From contig NC_056540.1 of NCBI RefSeq assembly GCF_910596095.1, positions 23,658,001-23,722,000 of the forward strand: 64,000 nucleotides of DNA, written 5' to 3'. Of the stretch, positions 1-11,627 are shown piece after piece; position 1 is the first letter of the stretch; each line of letters starts with the position of its first letter. Origin of the DNA: Thunnus maccoyii (taxonomy: Eukaryota > Chordata > Actinopteri > Scombriformes > Scombridae). The notes beneath the pieces are model-generated. The model ran no database searches. It worked only from the letters and a program-made list of their open reading frames with translations, and was not told the origin of the DNA. Position numbers and translations under genes: made by a program.

Positions 1-72
1 AACACACACTAAAATCTAAATAATAAGAATTGAATTGAATACTTATTAATTGAATACTTACTATTTTACTTA

Positions 73-120
73 TTATCATTATTATTATTATTATTATTAT
101 TATTAATATTATTATTATTA
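73..120. repeat. ATT trinucleotide microsatellite
   Basis: An imperfect run of ATT units with one ATC and one AAT interruption. Confidence 0.9.
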
Positions 121-801
121 CTTATTTTCAGTTAACATGTTGTGGAGCATTGTCCAATAAAGAACTGTTTGAGATTTTCTTACATTTTTTCTTTATTTCT
201 TCTCCTTTTCCTGCCTCTCCTTTTAGGAAATATGGTTTGTCTCATATTTTTTTGTTACTCTTTCTGTATTGTGTGTTTGTTTTGTTGAAGTGTTGCATTT
301 GTGCACCAAGAAACTGCTTGTGCCCTGGACTTCTTATTTGATTGTGTTGACAACACTAAGTGGAGTAAAAAAAATATTGGGAAAGACATGACGTGACTCT
401 TACTGACGAAGGCTAAGAAATGAAAGTCGTACCTTATATCTAGTTGTTGAGTCTCCAAATCCAAAGAACGTCTTTGATTGGTGAAGGAGGCAGAAACACC
501 TTCAGCACTCTGTGAATCTAAGATATATTCAGTATTATAACAAGTCTCAAAATGTTTTTCACTAATATGTTAACACTCACGATTATTAAACTCTTACCTC
601 TCACATGTGAATTGATATCTCCCTATTAAAAACATTAAACAGACAAATATTAATTCCAAGATAGTGTGTGATTCCTTTGTGGGCGGGTTACAAGTTTAAT
701 GAAATGAAATGAAAATTGTGCAATATAATTAAGAAAATCATATGTGACAATTTACCTTTTTAGTTGCTCTCTGTCGACTGAAATAAAAAAGTGGCATAAT
801 T

Positions 802-816
802 TATATATATATATAC

Positions 817-857
<41 letters not shown>
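802..857. repeat. Compound TA/TG microsatellite
   Basis: Alternating TA with one TACA interruption runs directly into about 14 TG units. Confidence 0.93.
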
Positions 858-858
<1 letters not shown>

Positions 859-1053
859 TCACATAATGCATTAATAATAAGAAACCCTTCAGCCTTTCCT
901 GTGATAATTTTTCTAACCAGCAGATGGTGTTACAGCTACACTGGACTAACTAGAGTAGTTATGTTGGAGAAGAAAGAAAAGCCTCCAGTCACATGGGGTC
1001 AAGGTCCGCTACTTCCTTTCCTGTTACAACTGAAAACAGTAGAGACAACTCAC

Positions 1054-1092
1054 TCTCTCCTGCAGGCGAACGATGGAGGTGATAGAGAGCGC
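1054..1092 (-). CDS. clnk: Candidate clnk microexon (39 nt)
   Basis: A strong pyrimidine-rich acceptor (CTGTTCTTCCAG) and a perfect donor (AGA|GTGAGT) bound a 39-nt open segment, phase 0 to phase 0, encoding ALSITSIVRLQER. Phase 0 is compatible with the end of the preceding 1282-1316 exon. No residue-level match to CLNK is convincing, so the call rests on splice-site quality, phase and order. Confidence 0.42.
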
Positions 1093-1281
1093 CTGGAAGA
1101 ACAGAGAAGTCCTTTCATTATCCATTTAAACTCAACTAGGAATCTTTTATGAATAAGTTGATTATAGTCAAGTAAATTACCTTCGTGAGTCCTGTGAAAT
1201 TAGAGAGAAAAGTGGTTTATGAATTGCAATCAACACAATTTATAGACACAAAAGCGTGCTGTATATGGCACATGTGTTTAC

Positions 1282-1316
1282 CTGGTCTTCTGGTGGCACA
1301 GGTCTGAACCGCTCAT
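1282..1316 (-). CDS. clnk: Probable clnk microexon (35 nt)
   Basis: The acceptor is TTCTTACAG and the donor ACCAG|GTAAAC. The exon starts in phase 1, exactly what the 3698-3851 exon requires: the split codon G|AT restores the Asp that follows EYA in CLNK. It then reads ERFRPVPPEDQ and ends in phase 0. The proline-rich content fits the central region of SLP-76 proteins, and this family is rich in very small exons. It is too short for similarity alone to prove; splice sites plus phase carry the call. Confidence 0.62.
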
Positions 1317-3697
1317 CTGTAAGAACAATATGTGAATGTTTTGGATCCTAGTGTAGCCGAGACAGACGGTGTGTTCAAATGCTTTCAGTTAATTCTACTC
1401 ATTTGTGTTACCTATTCTGGTCTTTCTTCTGCCAGGCTTCAGGTCTCGATTTACAGCAGGACCTGTGTTTCAAAAATGAGAATACTGATTCACTCTGCTG
1501 GAGTACAGTTTTAAGGAACTGGTACAAACTCTCAGAGTGAAATGTAGTAATATGAACTATATATAGTTATTGGTTACTAAGTTTTTGCATTCACAGACAC
1601 TTTAGACATTATAAAAAGAGGTTTACAGAGAAAACCGGAACATGTAATCGAACAACTGACTTGATAACCATCAGTTGAATCATTACATGCTTCTAAACCT
1701 GTCAAGTTCAGGATCTGTAATCCTGTAAAAAAAGGAGCCTACTAAATAGGAGCCATACTCACTTTTACTGTTGATACCTGAGTTCATTTAACTCTTAACG
1801 TTTTTAAAAAAAAAACAAAAAAAACTGCATATTCTTTCGATTGTGGTATTACTTATTATACTTAAAGCTGCATTTATCAAATTAAAAAGGAAACAAAGCA
1901 ATCACAACAATATCTCCCGCTTAAAAAGCTAAATGTGTTGGCAAACAGTTGCCTTCTCTGACATCCAGCAGATACCAAGAAACGTTAATATTCATTGGGA
2001 ATAGTGATTCTTGCCATCTGATAAATATTCACTTTTAACCTGCTCGGTCCGGAGCAACAACTGTGAAAAAAATGCTGGTCTTTAGCTGGTAGATGGTTAT
2101 CAGTAACTTAATAGTCAACCAATACAATGAGCTAAAAGAGGTAAAAAGCTCATTAGAGCTGTAGAGTTGAATGATAATTCTCTGTGTTTTTGGCACACTT
2201 TTCAAATTACTGAGACACTGAATGAGACGTGAAGGACTACAGCTCCGTCGACTACTACCTCCACAGGATATAATTTCCAAACTGAGTGCAAAATTGTGTT
2301 TTGTTGCGTGTTGTGTAAAGAGTTTTATCACTTTACCTGCAATAAATGGGAATTCTCTGGGTGGACATCTAGGGAAGACGTTAGAGTTACCCTGATGGAG
2401 AGGAGAGCACAACAAAACACAAACAGTATAAGCAGACGTTTGCAGCAGTTGAGGTGTAAAGGTACGTACATTTAAAGAAGAACAAAACCGAAACCTTACA
2501 GGCGAGAGTGATGAAAGGCTCTGAGCAGAAGCTGACCTTGGAAGATTCCTGTCTTGAAAGCAAAAGAAGTTGTGATGCCCGCATTCTCATCAGACAGTAA
2601 TGATAGTAGTTTTAGTAGTTTCACTGTTAGTTGACAGTTTAAACTCTCTGTGAGTTCGAATCATTCTTGTAACTCGGTCGTTGCCAGTCCCAGCAGTGCA
2701 CTGCAGCAGCAGACTGTATTGATTACAGAGGGAGAACACTCCAAGTGTGAACAAATTTAAAAGCCGCATTCAGTATAAAGTTGTAGAAATGCAGCTGTGA
2801 GGCCCCTGGCTGTGGGCCACATCCATGCAGGAGAGTAAAGGGAGTCTATTCACACTACATGCTTCCCTCTCTTCCCCTTCGGCTCCTGGATAATTGTAAT
2901 CTCCCGCAGTCTGACTCAGCCAACAGATGGCCCTGGAGACCCACTGGCAGATCATGCTCACTCAGCATGAGCTCTCTCTCAGATCCACACTGCTTTCATT
3001 CTCACCACGGCTTGCAGAGGAGCTGTTATTTTTTGCCTGCGCTTCATTCAGTTTCATTCTAATTATGTTCACCAGAGCTTTTCTGTGAAGGGAAGTGTAA
3101 TATACTCACTCTCATGATGTCAGCTGGAGTGCAAACACTTCTTTAAGTTGAAGTTTTGGCAAGTTTGTGACTCCTGATGAATTCATAGGTTGTGTTTGGA
3201 TGCAGGTTATTTTGGAGGATTTGTGAGATATTAATATTTTTATGTGTTATATTTTTATATGCTGAAGGCAGACAAGAATAATGAGAGTGAGACGGGGAAG
3301 ATACACACCAAAGGTCAGATTAACGCCTACACACAGACAGAATTACTCAGTTGAAGTCACAGCCCACTGAGCAACCAGAGCGGCAATTTTGTGGTTTACT
3401 GTTGTTAACGCAGCTTGACTGTCAACAGTGCCTCGTAAAATATAAAAACATCGACTAAAACACAGTCTAAAACTAATTCAGAAAAAACAAACTGAACCAC
3501 TGTTTACTTGCTTACTTTTATATGATTTTACTCTTTGAAAAGTTGTAATTCAATTTTAAAAAGAACCATCACAGACAAAAACAAAACAAAACAAAACAGA
3601 AAAGGTTTAAATGTAAATAATAAAACTGGAATTGAAGTAAGAAAAATGTAAGCAGCTAGTGAAAAACATTGTTAATGTCATGTCATTTCTTCTCTAC
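1317..3697 (-). other. clnk: Probable clnk intron
   Basis: This is the AT-rich interval between two phase-compatible exons on the minus strand. I see no recognisable repeat apart from short A runs. A splice-like segment at 2344-2398 lies within it but is out of phase (see rejected items). Confidence 0.5.
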
Positions 3698-3851
3698 CTG
3701 CGTATTCTCTCTCGTCATTTAACGGCCTCGCAGGAAGTATGCGCACTTTGAGTACATCCTCCTGGTCGTCCACCACGTCGTACTCAGACTCCGCGACGCT
3801 GTTGTAGTTACCGCATCTCTGTTTTCTGTTTCTGTCTATCCTGCTGCGATC
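3698..3851 (-). CDS. clnk: Coding exon of a SLP-76-family adaptor, probably clnk
   Basis: CLNK is a cytosolic adaptor of the SLP-76/BLNK family that links immunoreceptor kinases to Vav and PLC-gamma. This 154-nt exon is flanked by TCTCCACAG (acceptor) and GCAG|GTAGAG (donor). It starts in phase 0 and ends in phase 1, encoding 51 residues with high CpG content against AT-rich flanks. It carries an acidic tyrosine motif, SEYDVVDD, then [16 protein letters not shown]. The ILPARP...EYA block matches my recollection of human CLNK (KILPARP...SEYAD), and SLP-76 has a related ILPAKP...YID segment. The two tyrosines (24 and 50 of the exon) are spaced like the phosphorylated pair in mammalian CLNK. The position on the same strand as hs3st1 agrees with human synteny. 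LCP2 or BLNK are alternatives but fit less well. Confidence 0.78.
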
Positions 3852-6205
3852 CTGTGGAGAGCAAGATGCAGCTTCTGTAAACTGGAGATGTTTAGTGTAC
3901 AATAAACAATCTGAATAAACCTGGGAGTTTGTGAAAACTGCATATTTGTGCTTTAGATTTATGAAACTCAACCCCATTATCAAATTCAGAATTTTACATT
4001 GACACTGAGCTGTTAGAAATTTTTTTAAAAAGTCTGGCTATATCGTCAGTGTAAAAGAATGTCATCACCTGAAGATTCAGGACCAGAAAGACTGGTTTTA
4101 ATAACTGTATAGTCTGCTTTTGGGAACCCCACGGGGCCAATCTGCCTGCAAGACTTGCTGCTACTTGCTTTAACGTCAACTGATACACAGCAAGCAATAT
4201 ATTCTGAGCAGACAGCCAGTTAGATCATATACACATACACACCATGATAAGCACAGGAAGCTATTAAGAGGTGTTGCAACATAACTCACTACTTGTCTCC
4301 AAGAGATTTCCTCTTTAAAGCTTCACACTGACACTAAGACACTAAGAGACAAGTGACAATCTGTGACACCGTTTTTAAATGTTGAATAATAAACATTTTC
4401 TACTGCTGTGATTTAATGGCACAAAGTGCTATGTGGCTGTTTTATTATTTTTGTGCACCTGCAATGTAGCTGAAAAAAAAAAAGAGTGAGATTAGGATGA
4501 ATACATTATCAGTGGGCCAATCAAACCAGCTTATTCAGTTTAAAAAGCGGTGTCTGCTGTGCTTCCCATCAGAAGTGGTTCTTTTGTGATGAAGAGGATC
4601 AGCTTTTCCCGAGAGGAAACTGATGTTTTTTTGTCCGGCAGGTGCAGCATCGCCAGGCTCGTACACCACAATTACTGTACGCCAAAGGCAGAAAATGTCT
4701 CTTCTTTTTTTGGAAGCCCAGTCTCCGTGTTTTCCTCACGTGAGAGTATTTTTTAAAAGACTATGGTTCATATAATAACCACAAGCTTGGCTGTGCATGT
4801 TTACAACTTTCCATATTTATCTAATTTATGTAACCGAAGCGTTTTTTAATCATTTAGAGAAAATTGTGGAATAAGGAAGAGGTGGTTTGTCAATGTCAAT
4901 GTAACCTAAGTGATTTTGACTTTTGACAAAAAAAAGTGAGAAATCCAATATAATCATCCCTAAATTAAATAGTCCGTCTGACAAAACACCCATTTTGAGA
5001 ATTATGCTGATTTCTGGTGCCTTTATCATGTTATAATGTTGAATTTCTACAGAATTTCTCTGAAAATGTTGGAAGTCTGAAAGCTGTCATAATTCGCCAG
5101 CTAGTGCCAAAACCTTTTGTGGATCAACACACACTGTCAGCTAACATTTTAATCAAAACCGTGCTAAGCCCTCTACCCAGATTGTTTGAGGCATGCGTTC
5201 TTGTCAGTGCTTTGAAGCTGATTATTACGTCCTTCAATTTAGAGACTGCAGATGAAACAGAGACACCTGCAATCTTCATATGGCTGTAGGGATCAAATCG
5301 ACCAAAAGGAAAGGATTTCATAAATCCAGCACAGATATGGATAACAGACAGTGGTTGGAAAGCTTAGTTGTACCCATTATAGACCCTGCTTCACTAGAAT
5401 TACTGCATTTATCACTTTAAATCTTCATTTCTGATGTGCATGTGACCGTTATCCTCATGAAAGAAGACGAGAATTATAAGGACATCGCATGAAAGGGGTT
5501 TGTGTGATTTTGGAGAGTCAGAAAGCCATAAAAATCATTTTTAGCCGTGTTGCTATTGCTTTGTGCTGCATTTCTGAAAAGCAAGCCTAAGGTGTTGAGG
5601 AAATACATCTTAGAAAGTGTCTGAAGTTAATTGTCGGTCTCCATAAAAAGAATGTAACTAAACACAGTGTGTGTTTCACCAGTGACAGCTACTTCTCAGA
5701 GCTGTGTTGTTTAGAATAGAATACCACAATTAGACGTTCAGATTGAGTCAAAAGACATGAAAGCTGTTTCTAGGTCTATAATAGGTGTATTTATTTGGAG
5801 TAAGAACTCATACGTCAGACCGGTATCTTTGATGGTAACTCGCAAATGATATTAAAAATATATTAATTCAATGAGTTTGAGTTTTAAAATGGGTGTTTTT
5901 AAAAAATGTGCATCATCTAAATTAATAAGACAATGAATTAAAATAAGTTTAAATGTTTAACTTTGATATGGATATTAATGCAACCAAAAGCAACAGCCGT
6001 AAATTATAGTAAAAACGCTGAGACTAATCCTGGTCTCAGTTATTCTTGCTGTGCGCTAACAATGACAGAGCAGAATCTCACTCTTTCCTCATTTCTGTAC
6101 TAAAAGGTAATTACACAGGGGGTTGCAAACTCCAGAAGTTTCCCTGTGGGAACATTCATGTGGAACCAGCAGGGAAATGCTGCGGACGCCGGCGCCATAA
6201 CTCAC
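3852..6205 (-). other. clnk: Probable first clnk coding intron
   Basis: AT-rich DNA between the candidate ATG exon and the 3698-3851 exon. I see no repeat I can name. A 77-nt splice-like segment (4069-4145) is bounded by CAG acceptor and CAG|GTGATG donor, but its open frame does not join its neighbours. Confidence 0.35.
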
Positions 6206-6240
6206 CATTATCACAGGAGACTCATGGCTGTTCCCTCTCT
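6206..6240 (-). CDS. clnk: Candidate clnk exon ending in the start ATG
   Basis: A T-rich tract followed by CTCGTTAG then CTGCAG gives two possible acceptors (exon from 6246 or 6240). The donor is perfect: ATG|GTGAGT at 6206/6205. Only the frame ending with that ATG is open through the exon and in phase 0, as the 3698-3851 exon needs. The protein could therefore begin M then [10 protein letters not shown], which resembles the short basic start of mammalian CLNK (MNRQGNRK). An upstream ATG at about 6225 opens a four-codon uORF. Everything except the splice motifs is inference. Confidence 0.4.
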
Positions 6241-6299
6241 CTGCAGCTAACGAGGGAGTGAAACAAAAAAGAAAAACATCATTAGTTTTGGTGTTCTGC

Positions 6300-8780
6300 A
6301 AAAGAATACGGCCTGCGTGTCCTTGGATTTTTCTTTATCGACAGTATCACATGCAGAAGAATGAGCTCTTTAGACACGACTAAACAGAGCTGTTTGTGGC
6401 CTCTCGCTGTTCTTGCTGGGCTCCAGTCTGAATTACATTTTTAACATTCAGTATGAAGAAAAAATATCTGGATTTAATGAGAAACATATTTTTGAAAATA
6501 TTGACATTTATACATGATTTGTTGTTTTGTTTTTTTTTTAAAAAAAAAAAAATAAGCACCTGTGTTAAAAGCTTCTTCTGGTGCAAACAGACAAGCAGCT
6601 GCTGCTTAAACATGGAAAAACAGAATCAGATATATTTGGTTAGTCTTTAAAACATCTTGCTTAGCCTCCAGGAGTAGTTGGTTATTGTAAAGATAATGGC
6701 TCTACATTCAGTATAGAGCTGCTTCACAGAAAAGTCTTTTAAAAAAATCCTTTTTCTTTGTTACTTTTTAGAAGAAATACTGCCAGTGTTATGATACTTC
6801 GAATAAAGAAACAGTGATGAAATCTTTGCTTTTAGAAGATCAGACAGAATTAACAAAAAGCTGATGATAATACAGTTCTGAAAGTTGCATCACAAACCAT
6901 CAGAAATGCTGCAAAGATTAAAAGTAATCAATATAACTTTAAAATCAGTTCAACTATACTCGAAGTGAAAAACATCTACAGCGGGATGAGGATCGGTTTG
7001 TTATTGATTATATGAGGATTTCAGTCTAAATGTAATCGTTTGTATTTAACATTCAATACTTAACATTCTTCGTTTTGTTTTGCTGATAAGTAAAGCTGGG
7101 TGTCATCAGCATATTATTTTGCTCTTTCTAGTAACTTTGGTCCATAACACTTGACGCAGAAATTTGGCCAAATGCTGTTATGACCCGGCCGGGGAAAACC
7201 CTGGCGCAACATGGAAAGAATGAGACTTCCATCTTACATACAAATTATATATCAGAAAAATGCTCAGATGACCACAAAATCCACAAAAACAGTCAAATAT
7301 GATTAGAAAAGAAGCATTAACACAATATATTGATGTACTGTGCCGACATGCACACGGAATAACAGTAGGGCCAATATAGCACCTCATAATAAATATCACA
7401 GTATTCACTTCCTAATTTTCTTGAAGAGTTGACCTTAAACCTAGTTTGTATCGGTCAACAGATGTGACCCTATGAGAGAAAAAATAAAAATGGCTGTATG
7501 TATCCAGAATATAATTATTAACACCAAACAATTCAACAAAACTGTGACAGAAGCTTCTAGAGATGCATTAACACTCAGTTATTCAATCTGGTTCCATCCC
7601 GGGGATCAATCAAGTGTTATTTTATTTATAAATAATGCAGATAAATGGCCGGACTTTTATTGGTCCACAGTGTCAGAGATATTACAATGTCAGGAGGGAC
7701 GCTGTCAGAGTTTTACAGTCACATTTGGTAACTCAGTAAGTCCTGCTTCATTAAAGGCTCCACATCAAACAAGCAGTAATGAAGTCTGACAAGGAAGTAA
7801 TTGAATGGAAAACAGGCACTTTGATCTTCACTTTAGCTCTCTGCACTGAGACTGAAATCAAGTCTTTGTCACATATCCTCATTTGTTCAACGTTTTTAAC
7901 TCTGTTTCCTAGAGATTCAACTATACGACTAAACCCCAACAGCAAATACGTTTTTTAAGGAAACGCAATGCCACCCAAATTAGGTTTTCTCTCAACATAC
8001 TGTAATGAGAAAATGTTAATTAACATATATGGCAAGTCAGAAAAATGTTGATACTGAATGTGTAAAAATAAATATGCTCCTCCTGCTCTCACTGACCATT
8101 AAGAGATCCCTTCATAATGCACTTTTAATGTAAGTGATGATGGAGGACAAAATCCACAGTCCTTAAAAGTTTATTTGAAGCAAACATGAGGCTTCGGTCA
8201 TTCAAATTAGTCAAATCAATTCAGTATCTTTCAAAGTTACAGTCTTTTTCATACCAAATTCCCTTTTTGTTACAATCCTGCCACTGTGGCTGAACAGGAA
8301 AACACAGAGGGATTTTTTTTTACTAAAAATACTGAAGATATCCACCTTATTTGACTAACTCAGCCTGCTGAAGCCTCATATTATCTTCAGATAAACTTAT
8401 AAATATATTTGTGTGAAGCTATCCTTTAACCAAAGAGGAGCTTTTATTGCCTAAACCGAACCACGCACAGGACTCAGGATGCAAACGTCAGTCTCAGTGG
8501 CATCAGCGTCCTGAGTTTTGTACAGCTGCCGTCAACCCCAGTCCAGTGTATAAATGTAGCCCTTACTCATCCCTATAAAAGTCGTCTGTAATTTCTAGTA
8601 AATAGTGTTAGACCTTTGAGCTTTTTAAATCAATTTTAATTTCCCTAGAAAGACACAAGAACAAAAAGGGTCAAGGCCGATCAATCACTCTTCCGTCGAC
8701 AGGTTTTAACTTTACAAAAGATGAATCCCTCTGGAAAGGAAGACAAACGAAACAGGAAACAGGAAAGAAATCTACCTAAA
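6300..8780. other. Intergenic, no gene seen
   Basis: AT-rich DNA with several A/T homopolymers (for example 6527-6553). Open frames here are short and lack splice or family support. The clnk promoter may lie in this or a more distant interval, but I see no CpG-rich patch to place it. Confidence 0.5.
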
Positions 8781-8799
8781 ATAGAAGCAAAGCCCAGGG

Positions 8800-9175
8800 A
8801 TTGTGACAATGCCAGCAGACATTAGAGGCTACCAGCTCACAGTCCCAAAAGGGAGACTCAACACTCAGGATAGGATTTGGCACTGTGGTCCAAAACTCAA
8901 CGGGGCTGTCTGTCTACTTTGCCGAGCTTACTGGGCCATGGGAAGCGGCGTTGGATGAGACATATGAAGGGAAGGAGATTAGCTACATGGAGTTAGCATC
9001 TGAGGTTGAGCAGTTAGTCTGGAAAATAAACTTCTGCCCCATGAGTGCAGAGGATTTGTGGAAACTCAAACCACCAGACGTGACCTGGCTTTGCTACAGG
9101 CATCAAGAAAGTATCAACTGCAGAGAGAAAGAGAGTCTGCAAAGAGGAGATATTATCTGAGGCTTAAATTAGCAA
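8800..9175 (+). pseudogene. Fossil C-terminal fragment of a non-LTR retrotransposon ORF
   Basis: The frame from 8885 reads VYFAELTGPWEAALDETYE then GKEISYMEL. This resembles the fish retroelement tail motif with ELTVPWE, then AYE.K and Y..L, which fits a PD-(D/E)XK nuclease-like layout. Near 9045 the reading shifts: the next frame gives ECRGFVETQTTR, matching the CRGFV block that follows in that family. The copy is therefore frameshifted and ends early; no upstream reverse transcriptase is recognisable. The family assignment is from memory, and which clade it belongs to is open. Confidence 0.5.
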
Positions 9176-9179
9176 ATCA

Positions 9180-11593
9180 GTTATAAACACGGCAGATATT
9201 AGTATCGTTTTGTCATAAAATATAATTTGGTATTAATAATGTTCTTGTTGGTCTAAACACAGCGACATATGGCTTAAATGAGTCCTCTTCTAGTTTGTTT
9301 TGTAGCAGGAAATGTTTCTTCCTCTTTTATTCAATTTTTTAATTTAGATTATATATATCATAGCAAATATACAGGAACAGGGTGTACAGTTCTTTTATCA
9401 AATTAATTTTCTTATGAAGTATATTTCAAGTATGTTCTTGCTGTGAAGATGTTTAAACTTTTATTTGACAGTGTTTTGTGCAACTACGCAGACTTTTGAA
9501 GCTATAGTCTCAGCTTCGGTTTCTAATTCACATACCTCATTTCCATAATAAGGTGATTATACATTACAACTTGTATATTATATAAAATCTGAAATTTAGG
9601 AGCAACTTGAGACTTGTTTTTGAAACTTAATCGACGCAGGATTCTCAGCTCCAGCAGAAAATACATTTCAAAGCTTGTTTCTTCTTTATATTTCCATACT
9701 TGTGTTTTTCATCTATTTTTAGGCTACAAACAGACTAACCTTTCTGATTTTCTGCTCTGCCACAGATCTTACACGCTCACACAAATATAGCGATTGAGAG
9801 TTAGGAATAATTCACGGTTTCCTACCTTTTCAGAAGAGTTGAATAAGAAGCACACCTGCGGCAGTGGGTGTCCGGCAATTTCAGTCTATTTAGTTACATG
9901 AAAGGAAGATCTGCAGTTTTTCTTTTCCTCTCTTAGACGTACAAAGACACCTGCTTCAAGTCTGACTGTCGCAGTCAAGCAGCCCACTGCAGTAACCCAA
10001 AATGACTTCCTGTGTGGTGAATAACTGGCCTATAACCTGAGGTCTTCACTGCTGTTTTAGACAATCAAAGATTTGTGGAGGACTTTGTGTGTGCATCTGT
10101 GCTCTGATTTCACATCTTGGTGTAGAAAGTTTTCAGGTCACAGTGTGCAAGAAACACCTTTTAAAAACGGTTTCCTTACAACCAGTGTCTGCATCGACGT
10201 CATGATATATGAATAGTAAGTGAGGACACAACTAGCAGCTTCACCCTCAATGTTTCCTGTTTTCTTTTGTGATGCACTGCTGACAACTCGCCTTTTGATA
10301 GTGTGTGACCAGCGACTGCAGTGCAGAAATTAAATGTGCAAAATTAGTTTGCTTTTTTCAGACTCACAGGAAATGTCATCTTCCTCTTTTAAAGCTACTA
10401 TACTATGTGTGACATCCAGGTCTGAAACATAAGTTGAGTAAATTAGGGTCAAATGAATCTGCCAGCGCTGCAGGTATTTCTTCTCATTCGAGCTGGAACA
10501 TGGTGACATTTCAACATGTGCTCTGCCAAGTGCAAAAGTCAGCAGGGTGACATTTACTCGTTTCATTAGATCATCATCTGGCTTCATTTTTATATCAAAC
10601 AAGAGGGCGAACTGAAATTCCAATTTGTGAGAATATTTTACTCAAGCTTAACTGTTCAAAGTGATATTTTACTTGAATGTAACACTTTAATTTTATAGCG
10701 TTTACACTTAATTAGTATGATTGTTTTATGATGTGCATAAACCAAAATTCACAAAAGGGAGAAAATGAGAGGCATCAAACTCAAACTATTAAAAGTTACA
10801 GTATGAGGCACAAAAATCTGCTGAATCATGTTGAGAATATTTTCATTGTCGGCCATGAAGCTGGGTTTTATTGGCCCGTGAAAAGGGCGCACTGACAGTA
10901 GTTAGAGATAGAGGGATGAGCCAGATTCAGAAAGCCCAAGAAATTATATAGGTGTTGTTCTACCTAAAACCTCATTCTCTCACCTTCAAAAACTGTGACC
11001 TCAAACAGAATATCAACTGCTCACCACAGTTATTTAATATTATGTGATAAGCTTCATGGGAAAGGAAATGATTTGGTGTCATTCAGGCCAACAACAGTAG
11101 GTTGTTACTACTTGCAACAGTTACAACAGTAGTCCAACTCAGTAGCAGCAGGTGAGCAAACTGTTAATCACAATCAGCGCCCACATGGCAGACATCAAAG
11201 CTACTATACATCTTCAATTCTTCAAATCAAAATGACCACCACCACACTTATTAGAGGGCCTGAATTTAGCGATTGAGACCATGACATGTTGGTAAAAGTG
11301 ACTTAATATTTCTGGAGAGAAGTTGAGAATTTTTAATGGGAGTCAGTTGGAGCATCTAGCGGTCGTCAGTGGCTTTGCACTTTAAGGCACTGCAGTGGCT
11401 TCGGCCTCAAGCTGTGGTAGTTTCCGCTTAGGAACAGCAAAGAACTGCAGCTGTTGATGAGTTTTGAGGTCAGTCAGAGCTGTCACACAAACACAAACAC
11501 AAACACAGCGCAGACACAACACACCCACAGCTGTGGAGTACCTTGCTAGCTAGCTTAAAGCTAACATCTGAACAGTTGGTATATCGGCTATCT

Positions 11594-11627
<34 letters not shown>

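Larger units (their letters stand above)
1..1053. other. Left edge: probable clnk intron with simple repeats
   Basis: This is AT-rich. It holds an ATT trinucleotide tract (about 73-120) and a TA/TG dinucleotide tract (802-857). Downstream clnk exons would be expected here or beyond the edge; a possible 39-nt open segment ending at a GTACGA donor near 440 was considered and left out. Confidence 0.5.

Noticed and set aside
439..480. Minus-strand segment of 39 nt, phase 0 to 0, ending at an AAG|GTACGA donor
   Set aside because: The acceptor is weak and the translation is not informative, so it could be chance; left out of the exon list.
2344..2398. 55-nt minus-strand segment with good acceptor (CTCTCCATCAG) and donor (TTGCAG|GTAAAG)
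   Set aside because: Between the 3698-3851 and 1282-1316 exons it would have to start in phase 1, and in that phase it begins with a stop (TAA). The two flanking exons already join in phase without it.
4069..4145. 77-nt minus-strand segment with CAG acceptor and CAG|GTGATG donor
   Set aside because: No frame is both open and phase-compatible with the 6206-6240 and 3698-3851 exons, and the translation has no likeness to CLNK.
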